Notes: a model not told the origin generated them from the letters alone. A stretch of 64,000 nucleotides of DNA from Silene latifolia (GCF_048544455.1 NC_133526.1:8076001-8140000); one strand, 5' to 3'. Numbered from the stretch's first letter, positions 35,024-48,181 are shown. Program-made: numbers and translations.

Positions 35024-35293
35024 AAATAGTAATATAATAATAAATATAGTAATAATAATATATTAGTAATATAAATGATAAAATTATTAATAATAATATA
35101 ATATAAAAAAATAATAATAACTAATAAATAAATAATATAATAATAAAAATAATAGGTCTAATATAGTAACTTGTTAGTATAATAATATTAAATATAATAA
35201 TAATATTAAATATGTGATTAATAATAATAAATATATTAAAAAAATAATAAATATAATATAATAACTTATTAATATAATAATATTCAATATTCA

Positions 35294-35340
<47 letters not shown>

Positions 35341-35696
35341 TGTTATGAATAATATTAATAATAATGAATGTATTAATAAAATAATAAATAAAATAAAATA
35401 ATAATAAATATATTAAATATAAATATAATAATATAAACAATACGAATTAATTATTAATAAATATAATAGTAAGATAATAAATATACAAATAATATAATAA
35501 TAATAAGAATATTAATAAGAATATAAAATAAGAATAATAATATTAATGTTGAAATAAACTAATATGAACTGAACTGAACTAATCTGAACTGAACTGAACT
35601 GAATGGAGCTGAACTGAACTGAACTGAATCTAATGAAGCTGAACTAAACTGAAGTGAACTTATTAAAATTGAAATTAAATCCAAAAGAACATGGGC
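34678..35696. mobile_element. Tourist-like (PIF/Harbinger) element with expanded AT core
   Basis: Ends GGCCCTGTTCTTTTGGAT and (reverse complement) GCCCATGTTCTTTTGGAT. It is flanked by a TTA duplication (34675-34677, 35697-35699), and unit A has one ACTTAATGAGAATC at this place (near 28680). Next to each end is a GAACTGAACTGAACT tandem array; the middle 34796-35560 is nearly pure A/T. Confidence 0.8.
34796..35560. repeat. AT-only microsatellite block (TAA/TA repeats)
   Basis: About 760 bp made mostly of AATAATAAT runs, with a TATATA run at 34981-35018. Only a handful of G or C bases. It sits between the GAACT arrays of the Tourist-like element. Confidence 0.9.
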
Positions 35697-36258
35697 TTAA
35701 TGAGAATCTTAAATGAAATTTAAGCATATTTGTGAAGAGGTGATAGCATATGTTGCTTTTAAGGTGTCTAATTTCTTAGCCGGTTGGTTTGACTTTTAAA
35801 ATTAAAGCAATGGTGATATTTAAAGAGTATAAATGGAATTTTGTTAATTGTACATTTACATATGGTATGGTAGAGCTATTTTTCTTGTTATAAATTCAAA
35901 TCAATCAATTGGAACAATGTCAGTGTCTGAGCGCGTCAGCCAATACAAGATATCATCTAAAATAAACTGTTCGGCGCTCACCGCCATCAGAATCGCAATC
36001 TTATAGAATCGTTCACATATGTTGTTCATACTAACATGTGTGAACGAGATTTAACTTCTGAAAATAACTTTCTTTAACTTTTTATTAATATTAAATAAGA
36101 CATGGATTTTAATAATGTTTCGGTAAAAGCTTGTATGAAGTCGCAAATGACATTTTGAATAATATTTTGTACGTAAATAAAAACACCAACATATAAGTGA
36201 TTCGACATACACCAAATTTAAGTCATCATATCCTAGTTTAGGATCAAAACCTCATCAA

Positions 36259-36414
36259 GAAGCTCTATTATGTACACAGTTCAATCCGGCCCATCGTCCA
36301 AAAATGTCTGAGGTTCTAAGAATGTTGGAAGGTGATGGTTTGGCCGAAAAATGGGATTATATTGAAGAATCGTCTCTAGTGGTTGAAGCTATGGAGCTTT
36401 CTGGCCCAAGATGA
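36259..36414 (+). pseudogene. 3' end fragment of a NIK-type LRR receptor kinase gene
   Basis: An open stretch reads [40 protein letters not shown] and [11 protein letters not shown] followed by a stop. This matches the conserved kinase subdomain XI and C-terminal tail of NIK/SERK-like LRR receptor kinases (NSP-interacting kinases end in AMELSGPR). Nothing of the rest of the kinase lies upstream: the segment follows directly on the shared landmark GGATCAAAACCTCATCAAG of the spacer. A 3'-UTR-like piece may follow to ~36500. It is absent from units A and C, so it is a captured or duplicated fragment, not a gene. Confidence 0.85.
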
Positions 36415-36902
36415 CCCTGCTCTTTATGTCAATAGTGTAATCCAATTTGTAAAGGAATATAAGAATATGAAGGATTATTTTAACCATTAGGATTAGGTTC
36501 TTTGATCAACTGTCGAGGTTTATCAGTCAGTAAGCTAATCGAAATGAAATTTTGGTGCATTGTGATTGGTAATCAATTGGAAAATGTAATTGTAAATCTT
36601 CATCTATGTGACTACGACAATGGATATGTCAATATGTCTTCTAGAGTTCTCGACTAGATGATGAAGTCGATGTATGATACTCGTGATTTACATTCAAATT
36701 TATTCGATTAAGGCTGTTTTGATGTTTTCATAGTTTCTGTTACAGCAAACAGGATACAAATGGCTTCTACTGTGCTAAGTATGGAAATCGTAAATTATGT
36801 TTGATTTCTGCTATACTTTTTCTCTTAAAACTTCTGCCTTTGGCTTCGAGAAATATGTTTCTCCGATTCTTTGAACACAAGCAGTATTCAGAAACTCAGA
36901 TT

Positions 36903-38886
36903 TTAGACATGAGTTGGTGTACTGTCTACTGAGGATGCAGACTGTACTTTTGTACCTCTTTCGCTCTTGCTACTATCAGCGAATTTTAAGCTTACCTGAT
37001 GTAAGTCTTGTTGCTGTTCCTGTGAATCCCATTCATTCATGTAGTAATCTACTTCTGTAACTTCTGATTTCGGACCACAGAACATTCCTCCCCATTGTGG
37101 AAAGTATATGAAGGTTATCGGAATGCTACATGCTATGATCATAATTCCCATGTAAGTTATCCCCAATTCAGTCGTGTAGCGTGATCCCTTGAAGAAAATC
37201 AGTTGTGTTATAACCGCTCCCACGTTTCCACCTGCTCCGGTCATCCCCGATATCACTCCCAATGATCTGTAAAAAGAAAATTCAGAGAATTGAAAACATA
37301 TCAGTTTTTTCAATCTATTTATAATTTCGGAAACACTGGGTAAGTCTGCGTACATCTGACCCCCTTATCCCGCAATTTGCAGGATCCCTTGGGTTGCTGG
37401 GTTAATGATGGAAAATATCCGGAGCAAGTTCTTCCCTAATAAATCTGACCCCCTCATCCCGAACTTCTTCCCTAACTCCTGCAGTGTGCAGGTTTAAATC
37501 AAACCTGTCATAGAAATACTGCGCGATAATATTGTCTACTGTCAATTCTACCCCAAAACAGTACCCATAGCATAAAGCTGTGATCCAACCCCTGTAATTC
37601 GTTACTCCGTGTTTTATAACCTTGGTGAAATTATCCTTATGCTTCTCACCTGACTTGTGGAGTTGCTGGTAGTTTCCGTCAGGCATGTCTTGCCCGAAAA
37701 TCATTACTGCAAAAGCCGAATCTGTCTCGAAAAGGGCAGGTATGAAGAATGCAATCCTCTAAGCAGTGAAGCTTTTAGCACCAATCTTTACGATGAGATT
37801 GTATACGAATGGCATTATCAGCTGTGTTTCACCTCCTCCAAGGTTTCCCCATCCACCTAAGAAGTGCGGAACACACGTTAGCATCAAAACTGTCCTTATG
37901 ACTCCCGATAAAAAAAAGGGATATTCTACATGGTAACCTCGTTTTTTTTATTTTCTACATGGTAACCTTGTTTTTAACAAAAACGCATTTGACTGCCCAT
38001 AATTCACGATCAAAACATCTAAAAGCGGCGATTTTTTTTTTCAAATTGACCGGTTTTACGAGATCTTTAATCTGGAAAAAAAAATTCAGTTTCTGAACTC
38101 GTGGCAAGAATTACGGCCAGTCAAACTTTAAACTTTGACTGACTGTACCTCTTTCTAGTGTGTTCCGAATGCGACATATTTGTTTTCAAATTGACTGCGT
38201 TAATGATATCTTTGATTTGGAAAAAAATCGTCGCTTTCGGAACTCGCGGCTGTGAGTTATGGCCAGTTAAAAGCGTTTTTGGTGAAAATGTGGTTACCAT
38301 GTAGAAAATAAAAAAACACGGGTTACCACATAGAATATCCCAAAAAAAAAAAAAAGAAAAAAAAAAGGAATTTTTGCCAGTTACCTGAGACCCCATTGGC
38401 GCGACCAACTACAGGAGGCGAAAACATGGAGCTCATCCAGAACTGAGTCGAAACAAACGTGGCCAAAGAAAAGCCAGTGAAAAACCGAACCAAAAGAAAC
38501 CCGGTAGCTGAATCAGCACTGGATGTAAGGTACACAGCAGGCGCAGTGAGAAGGGTCAAGGATGCCGAGGCAAGCCGTGGACCAACCAAGTCACAGGCAG
38601 TCCCCATAGCGATACGAGCAAAAACTGCACCTAAAACTGATGCAATTCCTGCATTTCCAATATCTGTTGCTGTCAGGTTAAGGTTGTCTCGGATTATAGG
38701 TAACAGTGGCGGCGCAGCAAAACTGGAGACGAAACAGGCGAAGAATTGTACCCATGACAGATGAAATGCTCTCATATGAGGATTTGCCACAGAAAATATT
38801 GGAAAAACTGTGGATTTATGCTCTTTATCTACTGGCAGAGCAAACTGTTTTGGGTTTAGATCATTATTTCCCTTAACAGTCCCCAT
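36903..38886 (-). pseudogene. NRT2: NRT2 copy 2, pseudogene
   Basis: Exon 1 (38385-38886) and exon 3 (36903-37266) have exactly the lengths of copy 1 (502 and 364 nt), with few amino-acid changes. Exon 2 (from 37856) is ruined. A Trp codon is TAG near 37758 (after GAKSFTA). After HTAGV the segment encoding the second half of the exon, including the FARPGGGVVSD loop and its splice donor, is replaced by a short scrambled piece of the same region (37380-37490) with GTTCGGGATGAGGGG twice. Intron 1 has taken a 424-bp MITE. The product could be at best a non-transporting fragment. Confidence 0.9.
37918..38341. mobile_element. Fold-back MITE in intron 1 of NRT2 copy 2
   Basis: Ends GGGATATTCTACATGGTAACC and (reverse complement) GGGATATTCTATGTGGTAACCC. 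Copy 1 has a simple A-run intron at this spot. The interior is palindromic (AATTACGGCCAGTCAAA against GAGTTATGGCCAGTTAAA), in the same style as 30236-30499. Confidence 0.85.
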
Positions 38887-40627
38887 GATCACCCTTTTCG
38901 ACCAAAACCCGTAATTTTGTGTGTTAATGATGTTCTGAACTGTGAAATATCAGAAAAGTTGCATTCTTACTTAACATGTTTCATGGACTGAGACTTGGTG
39001 AATCGTTTAGCTATGTGATACTATGAAAAGGAGAAGAATATTCAGAATTTTGTATAGTCAGTGTCTTTAAGCTATGAATCTGAGGATTAATGAGAATCTT
39101 AAGTAGAAATTAAGTATATTTTGGTTTAGAATTGATAGTATAGGTTGCTTTCAAAGTGTGGAATGTGTTTTGTTTCTTAGCTAGTTGGTTTGACTTATGA
39201 AATTTAAGAAATGGTGATATTCAAAGTATCTAAATGAATTTTGGTTGATTTTAGGTTTATATATGGTATGGTAGAGTAATTTTTCGTTTTACAAGTTTAA
39301 ACGGATTAATTAGGATAATATTAATGATCGTAGAATGATATTGTGTCAGATAACACCCGAGTGTGAAACATCATCTAAAACGGCGCCGCTTGTCGTTCAG
39401 ACGCTCATCACCCCATCACACTCGTATTCAATACGACGTCAACTAATGCAAGACATCATCTGAAACCGCTCATCATCACTAAAATCGTAATTTTAAAACA
39501 ATACATCATCAACAACTACCTCTGAAACCACTCACATCACCAGAATTGTGATTTTAAATGATGTAGTGTCAGCTAATAGAAGATAGTGTGAGACTGGTAA
39601 AAAAAATCCGTTCGCTATAAATATATAAAATATCTCTCTTTTTTTAATTAATCATATGGTTTAAGCTAGATTTTTTGAATGTTTCAAATTCCAAAGTATA
39701 AAAATTGTAGTTTGGATTGCTATAATACTATGGTGAGCTTGTTTCTGTTGATGCTACTCTTAAATGCTCTTTGGTGTGATAGTAATTGTGACCTGTCCCT
39801 TGTGCAAATCAAAAGATGTAAAAATCAATAACAAATGTTGTTGTTGTTGTAAGAAAAATGGATACATTAGGTTTATATATATATATTTTTTAAAATTATA
39901 TAAAAAAAAAAGGTTGGAATTTTATAAATATTTATAGATAATGTATCTATTCTATATAAGACCTAACATGAGACTAGATATATGATTTTGGGTTAATTTT
40001 TTTGCATGTTTATTTGTATCAATTCGCCAAAATTTAAACACGTATGTGGGGTTTAACGATGGAAAATAACTTTTTTTTGAACTTGAAAAATATTTGGTTC
40101 TAATAACATTTTTCATAAAAGTTGGCTTATTTGTAGTTGGAGTTATAACTTAGATACCGTTTGTACATGGTGACATCCACTCGCGTATTTAGGGGGCAAG
40201 TGTTTGTCCCGTTTTCCTTAGAAACTTATGTACACTTCTACTAAGGGAACGGTTATGTATGGATAAGAAGGAACTTGGCTTGGTAGTTAGAATGTTGCTC
40301 CCCCTCGGGAGGCAAAATCATGTGTCGGCTGTCAAACAGAGCGGTTATGTATGGATAAGAAGGAACTTGATTTGCTTGGTGGCTAATACGTTTCTCTCCC
40401 TCAGGCGGCAAAATCATGTGTCAGCCGTCAGTCATCGCATAAATTTCAACAGGCGTACGTAAACTAACCGGGAAAATTGAAACAACTTTTTATTAAAGTT
40501 GAAGTACATTTGATTTATGATACCACTTCCATATTTTGATATATTTTTATGCATTCTGATTTCTGATCACATTAGTGAAATTTCAACACGTATACGAAAT
40601 CTAACTTTAAAAACCACGTTTTATTAA

Positions 40628-41225
40628 TGATGGGGCATATTCTGCACCCGCTGACCAAGTCAACATATTGAGTGGGGTCAGAGACATCCACAGCAAGCCA
40701 ATGACTTAGACATCCCTACCGATGCGCCTTTTCGGCTGCCACCCCTGGTCTCGGCATGGCAACCTACAAAATGTGGGGCCCATACCCGCGTACTCACATC
40801 CAAGAACCCTCGGCATGGAGTCAACCAGGCTCGCCGGCCTGCCATAGGTCCCTCGGCCGAGGGTAGATCAGTCTTTCCACCTGCTATGCCACTTGGCCCA
40901 CTTGGCCACTACGTGACAAAAGGTGAAAGTCTATAAATATCCTCAATCCTCATTGAGAAGGGGACCCAGAATCTAACCTAAGAACCACTTAAATTGGTAT
41001 TATCTCTCTCATCTCTCTACAATACACGTCCGCGAGCTACATACTACTTAATCACAATAAGTTCACTGACTTGAGCGTCGGAGTGAGTACGCTTGGCACA
41101 AAGCCAAGCCCTCGCCTTGCTCGTTGTTGCGGAGAGGCCGAGGAGAGCAATCAAGGCTAGGACGAGGCATTATTCGACAAAGCTAGCGTGGTAAACAAAA
41201 CCTCGTTTTAATTCATACCCGAACA
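40628..41225 (+). repeat. 5' LTR of the Ty3 element
   Basis: 598 bp, TG...CA ends, with a CTATAAATA TATA-like motif near 40930 and a transcribed leader rich in TCTCTC. Pairs with 50788-51376. Confidence 0.9.
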
Positions 41226-41319
41226 ATTGGCGCCTGTCGTGGGGGAGACAGAGATACTAGAAGCTAGTCATTCCCAAACAAAAAAAAAAAAAAAAACAAC
41301 CCACCCAAAAAGCTAAGAA

Positions 41320-44300
41320 GATGTCAAAAGAACAAGAGGTGTTCGTGAATCAAGAGCCCCTCCACCCGGCGATACCGTCCCACAATTCTCGAGTTGTGCA
41401 GCCCTCCACCAAATGGATAATTCAACCGGAGTTCGGGATGCCAATAATGCCGATACGCCGCCGCCCGCCGACCAGGTCACCGTCATGGGGCGTGTGGTTG
41501 ATGCAAAAAGTCCGAAGCGCCTTCGGACTCGATTGTCGCCGCGCCGGCTCACACTGTCACACCGATAAGAGCGGCGGAAACCGTCCGAAGCTAGGGCCCA
41601 AAAGGTGACTCCGAGAAACCCGAACGAAGCACTAAGAGAGGCCGAACCGGCCAAGACGCCGGGGAGCCCAGAGTGTCGGTGGTAGAACTAAGCCCTTCCC
41701 GCACTCGCGGAAGGACGATGTCGCCGCGACACCCACGAGGCATGCCCCGACGAGCGAAAGGAGTTCGACTCACCGTAGTCGGAGAAGGAGCCCGACTCAC
41801 CGAGTCGGAGAAGGAGCCCGACTCACCGCAGTCGGAGAAGGAGCCCGACTCACCGAGTCGAAGAAGGAGTCCGACTCACCGAGTCGGAGAAGAAGCCCTT
41901 CCCGCCACAGGGGAGAGGGGCGGACTAGGGATGCGAGGAGCCGATCGCCGCGTGTCATTAGACACGTGGTCGACAGCCCCTCGGTGCCTACGTCCTAGAA
42001 ACCTGTGTGCCGCCAAAGCTAAAGCTACCGTCCATATCATACAAAGGAGAGGGCGACCCAACCGATCATGCCGAGGCTTTCGAGTCTCACATGTCGGTGG
42101 TGGGAGCAACCCGACGAGGTCTCGTGCCGAGTTTTCCCAACGACCTTGGTTGGAATGGCGCAAAGCCGGTACAAGGGATCGCCCGATGGGTCGGTATACT
42201 CCTATTCCGACCTAAGAGACGCGTTTTTTGCCCAAGATCTACCAATAAAAGGAGAGCCGTTGAGACATCGGATCTCCCGACCATCAGCGAGAAGGAGGCG
42301 AGTCACTCCGGCTATGTGAAGAGGTTCGACGCCGTGGTTCGGATTAGACAGGAGCCGAACAATGAACTAGCGGCCTTCGCACCGATGAAAGGCCTCCCCG
42401 CAGGGGACTTGAAAACGAGCTCATCAAGTGCGGTGGCCTGAGCCTTGAGTCCGCCAGGAAATTGGCCGACCAGGCCATTAAGGTCGAAGACTATCACAAA
42501 ATATGGGTAGGCCACGGCGAGGCCGGCACTCGAAAGAAAGAGCCACCGGGAGGACAAGCCAGATGAAGGGCGCCGTGACAATAATAGGTCGCGGACCGAC
42601 AGACCCGCCAGAGCGTAACCCACGGACGCCGGGGAGTTCAGTCCGTACTACCATAAGAAGTACAAAGATCACACCCCCTGGTTGTATCGGCCGCCGAGGT
42701 CTTCTCCCCGAGCGTAAACGAGGGGCGAAGTGGGAAAGGCCCCCAAACCTAGGGGGACGGTGACACGAGCCCATCTTGTGAGTACCACGCCACACCCTGG
42801 CCACTTAACCAACGATCACGCCGCATTTGAAGAATGCCATTGAGGAGCTGATCCGAAAAGGGAGCCTCGGCAAATATGTTGCCGGAGGCCAAAAGACTAA
42901 CACCGGTGGCTCGTATAAAAATCCGTCTTTCAACGGATAGAACAATTCATGTTGTCATCGGGAAACGAAACGGCGGATCCGCTCACGGCACAAGCGGCAC
43001 CCGAACGAATCGTATCAGCCGTCAACTTCGTGCCCACTACAGCGGCCCGCGCTTCCAATATCCCGAACATAACTATAGGGAAGAAGGACTACGAAGGAAT
43101 CATCGCCCCGCATAGCGACCCACTCGTAGTCCACTTAGACATAGCCAACCACCCGGTCATGAGATGCCCGATTGACACGGGTGCTTACACGAACATCATG
43201 TTCGGGAGTGCTTTCGGGGCTCGGCCGAAAATCGCGGACCTTAGCCCATGCACCAACCCATTGTACAGCTTCTCCGGGCAGGCTTGGTCCCCCCGGGGTC
43301 TATCAAGTTACCAAAGTGATGTTCGCCAGTCCGACGCGGCCAAGAATGTGATGTCCGAGTTCGTGGTCATCGACGGCTCATCCGCATACAACGTTCTCAT
43401 CGGTCGTGTCACCCTGAGTGAGGTCGATGCTGTAATGTCCATCCGGGCCCTGACACTGATGTATGTCTCGGACCGCGGGGAGGTTCATAAACTCGTCTCA
43501 AAGAACGAAAAAGACGAGGTGGTCAACGTCCAAATATCGGCCAGAGGATGCAACATGCAATCCTTCAAAGTGGCAAAGAAAGAGGAAAAAGGGAAGAACC
43601 CATCCTTAAGACAGAGGACGAGCCGATGAGCACCAACCACGTCGCCATGGTCGAAGGGGCCGAGACCGAACAGATAGAAATTGATCCAGACGCACCGTGA
43701 TCGTCGGTGTCGGCCCGGAACCAAAATTCGGGCCGATCTCCTGACCTGCCGAGAAGGAACAAAGATGTCTTTGCATACTCGGCCGCCGAGATGCCGGGGG
43801 TAAGCCGGAGGTCATCGTCCATAAGTCGAACGTACTCCCGCGCTCCCCCGTGAAGCGTAGGGTGAGAAACTCCTCGGCCGAGAAGGAAGATGCCATCAAG
43901 ACCGAGGTCGATAAGTTGTTAGATGCAGGCTTTATCATCCCTTGTACATACCCTGAATGGCTAGCTAATGTTGTAATGGTTAAAAAGTCATCAGGGGGGT
44001 GGAGGATGTGTGTTGATTTTACGCAACTTAATAAAGCATGCCCGAAAGATTGCTACCCCTTGCCTCGGATAGATAGCCTAATAGACGCAACGGCAGCTAC
44101 ACAATGCCGAGCCTGCTCGACGCCTTTTCGGGATACCATCGGTATTCATGGCGAGAGGAAGACATGCCTAAATGCGCATTCATCACCATACACGGCACCT
44201 ACATGTACAAGATGATGCCGTTTGGTTTGAAAAAACGCCGCGCGACTTACACAAGACTGGTGGACAAAGTGTTCCAAAATCAAAAAGGGCGAAACATTGA

Positions 44301-46820
44301 GGCTTACGTCGACGATGCTATTGTCAAAAGCAAGTCCGACGGCGAGCACCTAGCCGATTTACACGAGACATTTTGTTCACTAAGGAAATACAAGATGAAG
44401 CTTAACCCTACAAAGTGCAACTTCTGGTGTCCGGCCGGCAAAAATTCCTCGGCGTGCTTGTCGGCGCCGGGGGAATTGATGCCAATCCAGAGAAAGTACG
44501 AGCAATTCTAGACCTGCCGGAGCCGAGGAATCGCAAAGAGGTCATGATACTTGACCGGGAGGATGGCGGCCCTTGCCCGTTTATCTCTCGGTCGGTAAAC
44601 AAGAGCACCCCATTCTTCAAAGTGCTAAAGGGGAATAAGGACTTCTCATTGGGAGGAACAGAGCACGGCTTTCAAACAACAAGGCCCATCTCGCAAACTC
44701 TCCCGACCCCGTCCGCACCGACGCCGGGGGAAACACTATATCTATATCTAGCGGAACCTCGCCACGGTCGGTCGCGTGTGATCGTCGAGAAGAAAACAAG
44801 CAAAGAAGACTCCAATCTACTTTATCACCATACACTGTTGCCTCGCCGAGAAAAACTACCCGCGATTGAAAAAGCAGCCTTTGCCGTGGTTGTTGCCGCA
44901 AGGAAGTTGAAACCCTACTTTGACGCGCATCCCATGACGGTCTTAACCGACCAGCCGTTGGAAAAAGCATTGGAAAAATTCAACAATCAGCAGACTTATC
45001 AAATGGGCGCAGAGAGCTATCCGGCTTCGGCATTCAATACAAACCGAGGCCTTCGATAAAGGGGCAGCGCCGGCACTTCTTGGCCGAATGCACGTATCGG
45101 GAAGAATCGTGTCCGGCATGTGGGAGGTATATACCGATGGATCCTCCACAACGAACGGCTCGGGAGCCGCATCCTTATCATCGGCCCAAACGGGACGACC
45201 CGAGTACGCTTTGAAGTTCACCTTCTCGACCTCAAACAACGAATCCGAATATGAGGCGTGATAACCGAGTTGAGTTAGCCGAGAGCGCAAGGCGTAACAC
45301 ATCATTTTGAAAATGACTCTCTTGGTGACTAACCAATACGAAGGAGAGTCTGGCTCGGGACGATGGGATGGTAAGATACCCGGAAAAGGTAAGAGCGAGA
45401 CCTCAAAATTGAAGTCATTCAAAATGCGACACATCCCTGTGTCCGAGAACAACCGGCCGACGCTCTCTCAAAGCTGGCCGCCGACCATAAAGAATATCAC
45501 CCGTACCGTGCTGGTGGACATCGAGAACGCTAAAAGCATTGACGAAACCATCGGCATGGTGTGCGGCGTGGAAGCCGAGACGACATGGATGAGTCCGATA
45601 AAGAGGTTTAAACCGACAAATGAGTTACACGGAGGACCGCAATCTCTCACAAAAGATAAAGAGGATCGCAAAGAAGGTACTTGGTATTTGAAGGAGAGTT
45701 ATACAGAGGTCCGTGACAAGGCCACTCCCGAAGTGTGTCGGTCCAACCGATGCGAGCTAATCACGAGAAAATACACGAAGGCATCTGTGGACATCACATG
45801 GGGGCAAGAACACTAGCCCACAAAGCTCTCCGAGCCGGCTACTTCCGGCCCACCATGCTTGAGGATTCCGGAAACAAAACCGAGAAAATGCAACAATATC
45901 GGATGCACGCTCCGGTGATACACGCACCTTCCCGAGACCTGCAACCAGTGCTTAATCCCCTTCCCTTTGCACAGTGGGGAATGGATCTACTAGGGCCATT
46001 TCCAACGGCATCTGGAGGAAGAAAGTTCCTAATCGTCGCCGTCGACTACTTCACCAAATGGGTTGAGGCCGTGGCGCGTGCTCGCAAAAACGCGGCGGCC
46101 GTAAGAAAGGTGATCTGGGAAAATGTCATAACTCGTTTTGGGTTACCCCAAGTCATGGTGTTCGACCATGGCCGAGAATTTTGGAGTGACACAATAATGA
46201 GTCGGTTGGAAGAACTCGGCATCAAATTTGCATACTCCTCCGTCTCGCCACCCCCTGAGCAACGGACGGGACAAAGTGAGGCGACCTAATAAAACGATCC
46301 TCAACGGCTTGAAGAAGACAGTTGAAGACCTCAAGGGAAGATGGGCCGATGAGCTACCCGGCGTTCTATGGTCCCTCCGGACCACGGAGAAAGAAGCAAC
46401 GGGTACAGTCCTTTTCACCTAGTCTACGGTCCGGCGATCCCCGCCGATTGAAGCAACGGTGCCAACATTCAGAACGGCCACTTTTAACCCGGATGAAAAC
46501 GAGGAAGGCCTAAGAACCTCCCGGACCTGGTCGAAGAAAGCCGAGATACGGCACGCCTCAACTTAGCAAGATATCGAGCCGAATGAAAAGGGCCTACAAC
46601 CGAAGAGTCCACAAAAGGGACTTAAAAGTAGGAGATCCGGTCCTAAGGAAGTCACCGCCACCAACAAAGGAAACATCCATGGCAAGTTGACGGCCAATCG
46701 GGAGGGTCCCTACAAGGTAGTTGAAGAAATGAGGCCGGGTACATACCGGCTGACGGACATGGGAGATGTACCTTTGATGAGCCATTGGAACACCGACAAT
46801 CTCGTAAAATACTTTGTATA
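41320..46820 (+). other. Gag-pol region of the Ty3 element (decayed)
   Basis: Approximate parts: gag 41320-42480, protease around 42940-43560 (CPIDTGAYTNIMFG, the Asp-Thr-Gly site), reverse transcriptase 43850-44510, RNase H ~44640-45050, integrase 45740-46820 (WGMDLLGPFPTASGG and FVTRFGLP-like region). Not functional in this copy; given only as landmarks. Confidence 0.85.
41772..41895 (+). repeat. ~27-bp tandem repeats in the Ty3 gag region
   Basis: Four to five units of AGTCGGAGAAGGAGCCCGAC followed by TCACCG. Low-complexity expansion within the element. Confidence 0.8.
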
Positions 46821-47086
46821 ACAAATGAGTTGCCCAAAACAATTGTTGGCACCCCAATGCATATTCATATCTAATGAGGAGTCATCCAAGTTTTTCATCA
46901 AAGTGTTAATCCACCCCAATCGAAGGCATACTAACATACGTACACGCAGACGGAGCGAAAACCTCGTCTCATCCCCTTTAACGGAGTGACGGGGACGAGC
47001 CGATATGCTAACATATGTTCAACGGCGGTCAAAACGTAAACTCCGTTGCCCGGTAATCGGCCGGGAAGAGACGAGTGAAACGCGAT

Positions 47087-47320
47087 CGCCTCGGCAAATT
47101 AAGACCGAGCTTAAAGACGTTAAACACAAATGAGATACGCATTCTAACCGCTCGGCCAAGCCGAAGGTAAAAACGAAAAAGCGCTCAATTAATTAACGCA
47201 ACCGCCTCGGCAAATTAAGACCGAGTTTAAAGACGTTAAACACAAATGAGATACGCATTCTAAACCGCCTCTACCGAAGCCGAAGGTAAAACGAAAAGCG
47301 CTCAATTAATTAACGCAAAA
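47087..47320. repeat. ~120-bp tandem duplication in the 3' region of the Ty3 element
   Basis: Two consecutive copies start GCCTCGGCAAATTAAGACCG and end GCGCTCAATTAATTAACGC. Tat-group elements are known to carry tandem repeats in this region, some of which seed satellites. Confidence 0.8.
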
Positions 47321-48181
47321 AGACAAGTGAAGGAATAAATCAAAGGCCTCGGCCAAGCCGAGGCAAAACAAGCAAGTTCTCATTAGGAAAAAGATAACAA
47401 AGTTACGGGAAGGAGAAATACGACGACGGTAGTCCCCTTTGGGATAAGCCAAGACTCTACCTACCAAGGTTTTACTAAATACAAGGAAAAGTAAAGCAAA
47501 AGGTTACGGACTGGTTCTTTGAAGCGCCAAAAGGATGGCGGGGAGAAAAGGCTTAATAGTTGGCCCCCGAATAGTCAAGCTATCCGAGACGCCGGTGAGC
47601 CCGGTGACGACCGCCCGTCTCCCTATGCCTCGTTGCGCTGCCCTTACCGCCATCGCAGCGTTACCCTCGGTGAGCGACTTAGATGCGCTCGGGCGCCTTT
47701 AGCATCCTCGGCTTTCTTAGCCGCCTTAGCATCCTCACCGCCTTCGCCCAGCAGACTCCTCCTCGGCCGCCCTCGTCTTCTCTCGCAAGGGCCGCCTGCG
47801 CCGGTCGCCTCCTCCTCCTTCTTGGCCCCTGGCATCCCTCGGCAGCCTTATCTGCCGCAGCCTTCTTTTAGCTTCGAGCCTATCATCGAACACTCGTCAA
47901 ATTTTGTCCACGAAAGGAGCCATCCTGGATAGACCTCATCTACCACCTCCCGAAAGCTTCTTCGGTCGGGTCCCTATACCGAGCACACATGCGTGGGAGA
48001 AGCGTGTTTTGAAGTGTCTCAATATCCTTCTCCCTTTGGGCAAGGATAGCACTAGTCTCCCTATGCGACTGCTTGGAGCCGATACGCCCTTTTCGACTCC
48101 TCCTTTGGGCGACAACGACGTCGTAGCCGCCTTGTACCCGTCCCGTTCCTCCTTCACCTTGGCGGCGGCGAGTCGCAGCCT

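Larger units (their letters stand above)
32879..38934. repeat. Unit B of the NRT2 tandem array (spacer plus NRT2 copy 2)
   Basis: Same landmark order as unit A: CGGCGCCGCTT block (32925), CTCGCGG block (33670), TTGCATTCTTACC (34484), CATCTAAAATAAACTG (35952), GGATCAAAACCTCATCAAG (36241), then NRT2 copy 2. Carries its own insertions at 34074-34228, 34678-35696 and 37918-38341. Confidence 0.75.
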
